Below the pieces are notes generated by a model. That model ran no database searches and was not told where the DNA came from. It saw only the letters and a list, made by a program, of their open reading frames with translations. The position numbers were made by a program, and so were the translations under genes. Of a stretch of 64,000 nucleotides of DNA, positions 11,071 to 22,900 are shown piece after piece. The stretch is from Dirofilaria immitis (lineage: Eukaryota; Nematoda; Chromadorea; Rhabditida; Onchocercidae). The DNA is taken from assembly GCA_024305405.1 (NCBI GenBank), contig JAKNDB010000109.1, forward strand, positions 3,906,001 through 3,970,000, written 5' to 3'. The number at the start of each line of letters is the position of its first letter. Position 1 is the first letter of the stretch.

Positions 11071-12865
11071 TTAAATAGTAAAAACAGCTTCATACAAAGT
11101 AATTGTCAATAAATCGAAAATATCTTCAATAGCTACCGCCGAAGTTTCTTCATGTTGATTAGTTCCTGCACTAATATAAGTCACATAAGGATCTTCCCCA
11201 TATAACATACTATTATCTATTCGCAATCCTACTTCAGTATGTGGAGTTGCTCGCCAATTCCGTATTGCTGGTAACCAATCCATAACAGTTACAGATGGTA
11301 ACGTGAATACAGCATCCGTAAGACAAACACATTTCAGCCTCTTCATCCATTCCGTTGACCAATAATTTTCTATCTGTTAATTAAAATTCAGTTGTAACAA
11401 GATATGAAAATGACCCTCATGATTTTTCAAACGAATTCAATAGGATTTGCAAAATCTTACAATGCCAGCGATAACAGCGCCTCCTGCACTATGTGCAACC
11501 ACTGCAACTGAGTTTGCTTTCGCTTTAGCAACGTATCTTTCCCATACAGTAATACCATGTTCTAGAGGAGTCCTACTTTCCTGCAATAAGTTTAATTTGC
11601 ATGAGTAATAAATCATAACATAAGTGTATAATTATTTCAGCAGCCGGATACTCTCTAGGCACGACTGTTTATCAGTTATGAAAATGTTCACGACTGCAAT
11701 AGCTGAACCACTCTGTTTGAGCCAGAACTTCATCATCCGCAAAGATACATTCCTTACTGAAAGTCAAGAAAAAGAACCAACTGGCAGTGGTTCAAGAGGA
11801 ACATTATCAGTTATGTTCATGTTGGTGTTCATCACAACCACTCCCCAATCTCGACTTTTACAGATTCGCAAATATGGCAATTGCGAACCTATATTTAAAC
11901 TTTCATTCATTATAAGCCTGAAAAACAGTACTTAATTACATTTCTCTTCTATTCGGATATCTTTTGTAAATGGGTGAAAAATAAAAATTTCTCAAAATTC
12001 TAGAAAGCAGAAAATCATAGTTAAGTCCGAGAGAATTTCTCGGTGATCCTACGATATAATCTGTAAATGCTCCCATCCAAACACTTACCTTCTACTCCAC
12101 TGCCCTGCACGAACAGCACCACTACCATGTATAAGTACAATAAGATTTTCTTTCTTATACCAATCTTTGCTAAGAAAAATAAATGCACTTTTTTTCTTGT
12201 TTGTATCGTCCAGCTGTAGAAAAGTAATAACAAGCCATAATGATAAGGAAGTCATATTTTTATCAATATTCTGCTATGTCATATATTTGCGCTTCCATTT
12301 TCTTCACAGATGGATGAACTAGAAAATATCTAGATATTCTTTCATATATATATATATATATATATATTCAATTAATTTTAGCTAGTATGCTACCAACAAA
12401 ATAATACATACACATACACTAATATGATGTATATATATATATATATATATACATATTTTTTTAAAATGATTCTAGGAAGCAAGAAAACAATACATATTGC
12501 CGTTCCATATTATACGGCGGACTTTCCATTATTCGATAAATTTCTTCAGTGACAGCTAAACCGATTTTCTCATAACTTTTCTGGTCAGTGAATTCATATT
12601 TTTGCCATTCTGAAAAAGAGATGAAAAATGACTTGCAAAATTCGCAACCCTAACCATGAATTTTCAGTCCGAATCTAAGTACACTAGCAAATTTTAAACA
12701 TATGGAAATACATTTAGAATTTCATATCAGTTTCTTTCTATAAAAACAACCAAAGAAAACCTTGTCTCTCATAACACCGTGACCATCAAAATGGTAACCA
12801 AGTCCTTCCAGGCTTAGTGGTACCACATTTTCTGGTTCAGAACTAGAAGTTTCTTCTGAAAGCAT
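11071..12865 (-). CDS. Arb2/FAM172-family alpha-beta hydrolase-fold protein
   Basis: Exons on the minus strand: 12865-12761, 12609-12494, 12213-12089, 11917-about 11782, 11580-11461 and 11373-11071. The N-terminal part has SLEGLGYHFDGHG, like the LEGF-Y-FNE-G motif of FAM172A. The core follows: VLIHGSGAVRAGQWSRR, then MNESLNIGSQLPYL and DWGVVVMN. The nucleophile elbow is VAHSAGG. The Asp (VCLTDAV) and His (SAGTNQHEETS) positions expected for the triad are in the last exon. Fission yeast Arb2 works in the Argonaute siRNA chaperone complex, and vertebrate FAM172A/ARB2A is tied to AGO2 nuclear import and splicing; a role in nuclear small-RNA biology is a family-based inference. The exon 1/2 junction at 12761 needs one extra G. 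The 3' boundary of exon 4 is the least certain. An exon upstream of 12865 cannot be excluded. Confidence 0.87.
12343..12368. repeat. (TA)n microsatellite
   Basis: About 13 uninterrupted TA units in an intron of the Arb2-family gene. Confidence 0.9.
12429..12455. repeat. (TA)n microsatellite
   Basis: A second TA tract of about 12 units, 60 bases from the first one, in the same intron. Confidence 0.9.
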
Positions 12866-13996
12866 CTTTTCATTAAAAGCACGCAAAAACTTGACTTCAT
12901 TATAAATTTGTTCTCACTATTTGTTGAAAAAGCCAACAACGATTACACTTAGTAATAAAAAAACTACACGATATTCTTTATTAAAGTGAATAAGATAAAG
13001 CTCAATTAATGCTATGAGTCATCAACCGCATTAGCATAAAGAAAGCTGAAGGAATGTGAAGAAAGTACAATTGTCCTACAATGTAGAATGTTTTTTTACA
13101 TTTATACTTACTTTTTTCCGATAACACTTATTTCCCGGGCAACTGTTATAAGAATAATAATAATACTTTACAATATTTTAAGCAAACATTTGATTTACAA
13201 TGGAACTTCAATTTAAGTGACTTGCCAAATTGTGAGCATAATGGATTCATGTTGCAGGACTGTTAAGGATTCTTGGCTGTTTTAATTGGACAACGGATTT
13301 CGTCTAACCCCGCATTACCATGCCACCGGAAAAGCACTGAACCATTTCAATGTATCCCGTCATTAAAGCTTCCATGAATATGACGAGAATTTATGCTCCT
13401 CCCTTTGAGGCAATCCTTCCATGTCAAAAGCGAAGCAAGTCACCTCATAAAGCCGCTTCTGAGAGCAATTCCAGTTGTGATCATCAAGTAATACTAAGTG
13501 AGAACAGCCGTTGTTGTGGTAGAAGTGGATTTTCAAACCTGGTCATTTTAGTGAACGGATGGCGAATTCAGGTTATGCAAATAAGAAATAGTTTGTCAAA
13601 GAAATTATTCCTCCATTTATTATATATGCGTATACACATATATAATCATTTAATTCTTTTTCCGAAATCTCACAAGTTACCTTTGGAATTATAAATTATT
13701 CAGTATTTTATTTATAACGCCCATCACGTAAATTTTAATTGCGATTTTTACATTGTAAGCAGTTTAACTCGTAATTCAACGAACTTTATCGTCGTTTTGT
13801 TATAGTATCCATTTCGCTATTGGTTTGCAATGATTAACGTATTCGTCCAGATGTAATAAATAACAAAGAAATTTATGGATTACCTTTTACTGAATTAAAT
13901 GAATGAAACATGAGAAACAAACTGAACGTGACAAAACAAAGAAATGACTGGTGCGGCGAAGCAATACGGAAAACAAATACTAATTTTATTTATAAT
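12866..13996. other. Intergenic, nothing recognised
   Basis: Region between the Arb2-family start and the 3' end of the SORBS-like gene. A plus-strand ORF at 13350-13694 (114 codons) is the largest feature, but it shows no family motif and no neighbouring exons, so I do not call it a gene. Confidence 0.5.
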
Positions 13997-16900
13997 TCAA
14001 TTCATTTCAACATAATTGCCTGGAAATGTTCCAAATTGACCTGTTCGTGGTGAAGTACCTGTAAAGTCCTTGCATAAGATGTTTGAATGCCAAAAACTGT
14101 ATTTAACGTCCCTATAAAAAAATGACGTTGAAAGATAGCGGTACTGATTAATTTGAAAGGAAAGTTTCGAAAAATGGGAAAAGGTCATTTTCTTTTTGAA
14201 GTATAGGATTCTGTTTCTTCTTTCCATCCCACATTTCTTGTAATTATCACTTATAACTATTTGGTCATTCAGGGCCGTTCGTTTTTCAACGCTAATGGCA
14301 TAAGTTATTGATGCTGAATGTTATAACCTTACTAGAATATTTCTTAAAAATCGTATTTTTCAAAATTTAAAAGATGGAAAAATGACAAGAGTTGACTAAC
14401 CAATGAACCAACCATCATCGCACTTTTCAACAACAAAAACAATATCATTTTCCTCGAGCTCAAGTTCGTCCGCATTTCTTGGCTTGTAGGCATATAGGAC
14501 TCGATAACTGAAATGAATAATTATTTTAATTGGTCGGATACATATAGTAACATCTCTTTTAAAGTATCCTGCTTAACTGAACATTAATTGATTCCTTCAA
14601 AGATTTACTCAACTTAAATCAGCTCGATATATTTATGGATCAATTTTTCATTGCTGGAAGATTTTGGCTTTAACCTAATCTTGTAATTCAATTGATTATG
14701 ATGGTCATCTCAGTACTGCAGAAATTTTATTTCTCATACAATGGCAAATTCCTAAACAAGTCATCTCAAATACGTGGTGAAATAAGACAAGATAGAAAAA
14801 GAAAAAAAGCATTTCTGTATTTCTCGGAATTATGCTCGTCAGTCCAAAAATTCTCTTTGATGCCTCCTTCTCTTTCAACTTTGCCATTTCGTCTTCATGA
14901 TCAGTCTTTATTTCTACTGCTGTATTTTCGTCTCTATAGACTCAAAATTAACATGAAACAAATTCCAGGGGAATATCATTTTCGTCTTAAGTGGAAATTA
15001 AACATAAATGAATTTTATTTGCAGTATTAAATTATGTATTTCCGAAAGTACGCAAAATTGAATTATAAGCATGAAATGTATCTGGGCATTTCAAGTGTAT
15101 TTCAGACAAAAAAAAATTTCTTTTCTCGTGAATTTCCTTCTCCAATGACAATAGAATAAACAATCCACTTGTTGAAATTAAAGCTTATTTATCTCAGATT
15201 TTTTGTTTTATTTAGCTTGTGGGTATTTCAAACCTATGTGTTTGTCCAGTGTTAATAATTGATAATGAAGAAGATACGAGTTTCATTTAGAATGTGAAAC
15301 TAAAACTTGCATCACAAGGCTGTTGGAATTGTTTAGTGACATAGCTTGCAGAAAACTAAAGACATTCTCGACCGGCTGTATCGCTGTTCTGATTTAATTG
15401 ATTTAAAGAAAAAAGCCTCATATAAGACTTCCAATTGTAATTAGCTGTCAGATTATCTAATTTAAATCCTAGTTATTCCAGTAGTTTCTATTTAAACTAT
15501 TAATGATTTCATTAATTACAAACAAGTTATAATATAAGCATACAAATAAATTTAGTAGTTTGACGGAAAATAAAAGATGGTTTGATAACAAAACATTTGG
15601 CTGGTATGTCTTCAAAAATCATCGGTAATTGTTTCGATAAATCAGCAGACATTGCTTGCCAGAAACCTTCGATAATAGCATCTGATAAGGTATAATGTAT
15701 CGATGTGTGCAACAAGATCGATTAAATTGATGACAACAATGCTTTCTGTTTGAAGCCTTGTTTTAACCGATTATTCTGTGCAGCATCTTATTGGTTCTGT
15801 AGTCCAATTATCAGAAAGATAATAAGATGAAATGATTTAACGAGAACTGACACTGAGAATTTTTTTATACTAAAGCAATAAGAAAGGAATAAAATCAACA
15901 AAGAAGGCAATACTTTCAAGAAAAGGAAATTGAGAAATTTCTTAATTAAGAAAACACAGTTTCATAGTTTTGAATGAGTAACACAATAAGACAAGGAACT
16001 GATGAAAATCAAACTTCTTATTTTCAAGTTTTTGATGATTGAAAACTGTATTTGGTGTTTATATTTCTTTTTCTTGAAATTTCTCATAAATTTTTCTTTG
16101 ATCACATAAAAATTAGGATGGTTTGCATTAGTGTGGCTTTTAACGGCAACATTCAGAAGTGTATATATTATTTTCAAAAATATACCAAACGGTCAAGAAG
16201 AAGTTCTAAAGCAACGAATTGCTTGCAAATGAAGTAATTTAAACATAAATTGATGATCTAGAATTCGGCACTGAATTTGAAAAACAAAATTTTTAACCGA
16301 ATATCGTTTCCATGATACAAAATGAGAAAATGCTAAGCTTATTTCTTGTTCCTTATTGATACATAAGAGTCCTATTTTTTTAGCAGTGGTTCAACTGAAC
16401 TTTTCAGCTATCGTTTTGATGTTTTTTTGAAAAAAGTATATCACAATTTGTAGTTGATGTTATAAGTCTTAACGAAATGCGAAATAAATCAGTCGGTATC
16501 ATCTAACATTAAATGAATAAATCAATCATTATTGTTCATTACGCATATTCAAATAACTACTTTATCTAATAGATATACTATTATATCAATAGCTTGAAAA
16601 TTTCGATATACCAAGTGATTTATTTCACATTTCATTATACTGATTTAATAGTATATCTCTTAAATAAAGTAGTTATTTGAATATGTATAATGAACAATAA
16701 TGATTGATTTATTTATTTCGTTTAATACTAGATGGCAGTCGCTACTGACATCGCTTCCAATTTTTGTTCAATTCATTATTTTTCAGCATAGAATTGATGT
16801 AATACAGAACTCAAGAAGTCTATGTCAAAAAAGAGAAACTGAAAATCAAAACTAAAGTTGCTACAGGTGAACTATCTACCTGTATTTAGTGAAATAACGC

Positions 16901-19900
16901 TCTAACTATTATTGTTTTCAGTTTCATTTTTGAAAAGGATCAACTGTCATGGAAATGAAAACGATGTCTTTAAAGTCGTAGGATTAAATTTGGTCAATGA
17001 TTTTGATTTGTACTTAAATGTTTAAATTTTCTTCAAATTCAAATTTTTCTCCAAATTTTCTAAAATTAAAGTACAAAATGTAATAAACCTGAATGGAGTA
17101 GTACTGGTATGTGGTGTCTTAGGCCTATCCGGTATTGCTGTTGCGTTGCTGTCATGCAAATTGACCTCACATGCTTCACGAATGTATGATTTAGGAAAAT
17201 TCCGGTTTGTCCATGAATATTTTTACCTTCGATCCAATTGTCATCAATATTTCGTAAATATTGTAGCAGCTCATCCTATCAATTATTGATACATCAATTT
17301 TTAAAAATTATGCACCATGTATTAAAGAATGACAGAGAAAGGATGTTGCTTTCCAAAAAATAAAGTTGCAATTGTAAAGTTACATATATCTTCGAATGTA
17401 TTTTACATTGTAAGAATAAATTAATCACTAAGTCAAAACATTAACTATTTTAACGAACTTTTTTCAGCGACAGCTCATTCTTATTTCTGGCAGAAAATGG
17501 ATACAAAGCGATCAGTTTGATTTGCTCGCTCTCCTCATTATTGTCAATCTTTAATTTATATTTTTAATAAACTGATTCTTGTTAATCCATTAAAATTTGG
17601 TTCTGTTTCTTCTTTTAAATGTCAAAATACATTCCAATTCCTATACCAAGCAGATAACGCTTATCAAGTTCATTATATTACTAATAAAAATAAATTAGCC
17701 TGATGAAGAATGAAAACAATTTTCCGCTATCGCTGGAGTACCAACGTTGTAGCAAAAATATGAATTCAGTAACAAAAACGCTACTTGTACATATGAAGAA
17801 GGAAAATGCCAATTTGACCATTGTGTTCGCCTTCCATCCAATTGATATCAATTACACGGTGCACCCGTATCACATCGCCACGATTAAATGATAATTCTCT
17901 AAAAATCAAGCTTCAATTATCATGTGATCATTCAAACATGATCAGTAAGATTTCATCAGCTCCATTATTTTTCGAGCTGGAACGCGCATGATCCCAAATT
18001 TTCTGGAAGATCTTTATAAGATAGTCATCAAGAGATTTTCATCTAATCTGTCCGGTACATAATTGAACGTGATATGATTCTGACAGAATATTTACTAAAT
18101 ATTTGGAGAAGATCTTAAAATACAAGAAGGTATTCAAATTGGAAAAATACACTTATATCAAAAAAATTAAATCAGAGTTGAAAAAGATTATAATTAGGAA
18201 TGATTACATTTAAGTATTACTTGGGACTGACAGCTTTGAAAGAGAAAAGTGCAATACAAGTCGTAATTTCGAATTGTGGTATCGTTTGAGGCGTATTAGC
18301 ACGTTCAGGATGTCCAAATTCATTAATCAATCCACTGAAGCGATCAAAATTTTTCTGGAGGGTCGGAGAAGCAGAAGGTCTGAAAATGTTCACTAAGCGT
18401 AAGTGTTACTATCACTATGAAATATTGCTCTAACAAAGAGTCAAAAGTGCATCAAGAACATCCTTAGCAAGAGTAATTTCTGCCATTCATTATATTCATA
18501 GAGAACTTTTATAGACATTGTGGCCAAATTTGAAAGTATCTTATCATTATCTATCACTTGAATTAATCTAGTAATTCTTATCATCACGACATATCTGACA
18601 ACGTTAATTAAGCTATTAGTTATAGCTATCGAAAATAGAAGACCTCAAGTATTTAAAATAAGTATCAATTCAAACGTATGTTTAAAACATAAATAATTTT
18701 ACTATCACAACTAATAGCTAACTTAAAAGCGAAATTCCTGCAATGATAAAATATGATCTGACCAATTTGATACTTTACATAACTAGAATTAAAAGCACTC
18801 TAAGTTTACTGATGCGGTCATACCTCATGATGGAAAAACCAAGCAACTAACATATATTCACGCCGTCGATTTCGTTGTTGTTGCAACTCTTTAGAAAGCT
18901 TCTCAACTTTTTGTCGGACGAGAACTTCGTATTTCGAAAGATTTTTAATTCGGTCACATCACCGGATGAGTGACTATTCACTTTTGGCCTACCTAATAAT
19001 GAATACTATGGTTAAAACAGCAAGTATTTAAAAACGAAAAAAAAAAGAGATATCTGTTTCTGATTATTAAGAGACAGATTGTTGTCATAACTCTTACTTT
19101 TCAACAGAATTTTGGCAGTCAGCCACGCATTTTCTTTTAAATACTAAGAAAATGGAAAATATGAAGAGTTTCGTATTATTGATATTCAAGGGAACTTCAA
19201 TTCTAATATAAAAATTAAATTTGAAATTTGAAATGAAATTCGTGTCAAATGCTAAATAGTATTGCAGAATGTAAAAAATACACAAGTAATATAGCAACAG
19301 TTCAAACAACAAGCAGATTAAGCGAGACGTTTAGATAAGCAGCTTGTATGTAGTCGCACTATAAGTTAGACATTTCGAAGGTACGAGCAATGTTTCGTGT
19401 TCATCAAAACATGCTACGATAGTTCTGCTTCATGCGAAAATAATGTCGAAGAAACGAATCGAGTAGTGATTAAATAAATAATGAAGATCACAAAGCATTA
19501 GAGATCAATTTGTGCACCCAGAAATTACTTTAAATTATAAATTTTGGTAATTATTTAGAAGACTGGTCAACATCATTTGATCACAGTTAAGTTGCATACA
19601 GTGATGATGTTAGTAGACTTATTTAAAAAATGCATTGTTTGAAATTTTCTTCACTTTTTGTTGAATCAAATTATTTTTAAAACATACGATCCTTGTCGAT
19701 AAAAAAATAATTTCAGCTGATATTTATTATTTTTGACTTCATTATCAGTGTTCTTCAAGAGAAACTTCCAATATTTTTAAATATCTCAGGAATTCAATAT
19801 AACTATTTGCTAGAATCCAGTTCATGCAGGCAAAATGGAAGGATTCAAATATATTAGCTAAATAAGAAAAAGAGACACACCTGATATGATAAAAGGTGAG

Positions 19901-22900
19901 CAAAAGGACAGAGAGCTGTTGTAAAGTTGATGAGATGTTTATAGATGCAATAATGATTAGAAGTGGAAAGCGATGGTAATACGCTATGATTTTTGCTTTT
20001 CAGTAATTGCTATTAATATTTCACAAGCTTCCAGGCAATCGACTAAATTTTGTAGATGCCTAACACATTGGTCTAGACGTTCTCCAGTTGTTGATTTCAT
20101 AAGATTATTTAGTTGCTCCGTAATTGATTCCATATGAATTCCCTTTTTGTCCAGTGTTTTACAGAGATATTCAACTTCACTCCATGATAAATTATGACAT
20201 AGCAAACCACAACATGAACATTTCGAAGATCTTGTTAGTGAGGGAGGTACCACCATTAGACTCTCTATTCAACATTTAAGTCTCTGCTGAAACCGATATG
20301 GTGGTAAATGGAAATGTTGACTTCTAGATCGCTGTTCAGCAAAGCAGTTTGTAGCATAATGATGTGATGACAAAGATGACAGGCAATATGGTGGATCACC
20401 TAACTCGTGGCACCATCCACATTCCGATTTCTCGGATCCACATTCTGAGGACAACTGATGTAGTCGTTCTGGTCTATTTTGACAACGAGCAACACTTTTG
20501 CTGCGTCTTGACTGTAGCTCATAGTTTCTAGATGAATTAATCTGGTTATCACGTTGAGGATTTGGTGTCCAAGATCCTGTAAATGTTTGTTTTGGATAAT
20601 TTGCCTTTCTATGCCTGAGAATGCGTCATCGCAAAAATATTACATTTCAAGTATCAAGAATTTTCATCGTAAAAAACATGATAAGTGGAATGGAAGTAAA
20701 AATTCACTTACGGTTTATTCGCTGGACGGTCGACGCTGGAGTTGAGAGTTTTCTTTGTTGGTACCCTAGCACTGAAGGATCTGAATAATTTCCCTTGAGT
20801 ATGATGCTTTGAGCAAAAAGGAACGAAAACTAAAAGGAAAAAAATCTATTTATACCTTGCTTTTTATTTTCTCATTTAAAAATGACAAACCAATGCATCT
20901 ATCTGATTTCTAAAACCGTAAGAAAAACGATCAAGTCATAACAAAAATGAATATAGAAGGATGAAAACTGAGAATACATATTTTCCTTATATAGCATATT
21001 TTCCTCTAAATCTTCATTAACACTTTTAAACTAAATTTGATCGAAATAACGTAAAAACAAAATAGCTTGCTTATACATACACTTATTGAATTTTTCAAGA
21101 CAAACAATTTTACATAAACAAAATTTTAAATTTTTAACAGAAAGAAGTAGAACAGGAATAAAAAGTGAATTTTTTTCCAAATGCAATGGACGACATTAAC
21201 AATAATAGACGATGACATCTACAGCTGATATATTGTGTCTTCTGGATTGAGCTGACATAACTCTACAACATTCATATGCAGGCAATGCAAAAGTGATAAG
21301 AGGAAATATTGTAGATGAAGATGTTTTTATCTCTCTATGATATTATCTTCACCTTTTTCAACATTTTTACAGAAATTTTCAAATTTTATTGTTAACAATA
21401 GTGCAGAAACGATAAAGAAAAAGGCTGTGGTTATGAATGACAATAAAATATACTGCGTATTGATTCCCAGAAATTTGGAATGCATTCTGAAACTTCTCAA
21501 CAAAAACAAATATTTAAGGAGTATTTTTTTCATTCATCTACAAAACCATCTTCTCTGATGTGACACACACACACACACACACACATACACACACACACAT
21601 ACACACATACACATACACACACATGCGTGCAGATAGCCAATGTTCAGCACTCATCCTTTATTCCATGTTAAAATAAAGTATAGATGGATGAAGGTCAAGG
21701 GAATTCCTTAATTTTTCCTCATTTCAATGCAGTTTATTCCTAAAACGCTTGATGTGCAGAAATGATCGAATGATCTGTCCATGTAAAATGGACTTTCATC
21801 TCATTAAATCTGCTACGTAAATAATCTACAATTCAAATATAGCATAATGAAACAACTAAATATGTAACATTATGACAATGAAAATCGATATTTGTGATAT
21901 GGATATCATCGTGCTCAAATTAATTTTATTACAGTAAACAGAATTCGAAATGATTTTCGACAAATAAATATATATCAGGCAGGTATGGTCGATAATGTTA
22001 GAATAGTCACAGTCGGGATTTGAAACTTCTATGCTAAGTTTTGTTGTGCTCTCATTACTGTTTTGCTGATTGAAGTTAGATAATACTCCAATTAATTAAT
22101 TCTAACCCTGGTTATTCTATAAAAATGATAAGAATTATACTTCAAAAAAAAAAAATTCGAAATTAAAGGTAAAATGCAGTCACTGTTAAAATTTTTTTTT
22201 CCATCAACGCCACTTCCTAAAAACAGATGGAATCGAAAACTGATAGTTGGATTAAGCGTAAATCTATTAAATGAATTATATCTTTCGGATCGCGCTATAC
22301 TGTATCATAATTAATGTTGTCTATTGCAATTAATAAGGAAGAATTTTAAGAATATATGGTATGAAGAATTAAAATATAAAAAGCTAATCGAGCGCTTTCA
22401 AAGATGAAATAAACTGAATAAACTTGCGAACAAATAAAGTGATTAAGCAATAGACAAATATTTTCATGAGTTTTTCTTTCAACAAAATTACAATAATTAT
22501 GATATAAATGAATTAAACAAAGCCATGGAAAAATGTTACAGCTGATCAAGAAAATGATACAGGCATGAGGAAGTAATCAACATGAAGCATTGAAATAGGT
22601 TTCATGTCACATAAGACTAACTTATATGCCATGTGGCTCAGATAGAGACTTTCAACAAGCATTTATCCCATTACAAACAAACATTAATATTTACACAACA
22701 TTCATTCCGCCCACAAAAAGAGATCAAAAAGTAGAATTTCTCTTTAAAATTCCTTTCAGTACTGGCTGTTGGGAAAGCAACGACGGGATTCTAAATGCTT
22801 CCATTTGCTTCAGTTTTGGAGAAATTTCAACGTCGATATGCTAGTTCACCGTTTATAAATAATTTCATACAGGACTATACATCGAATAAATAAGCAATAT

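Noticed and set aside
20269..20271. Selenocysteine at the in-frame TGA
   Set aside because: Selenocysteine use in nematodes is confined to very few enzymes, and no SECIS-like hairpin or redox context was seen.
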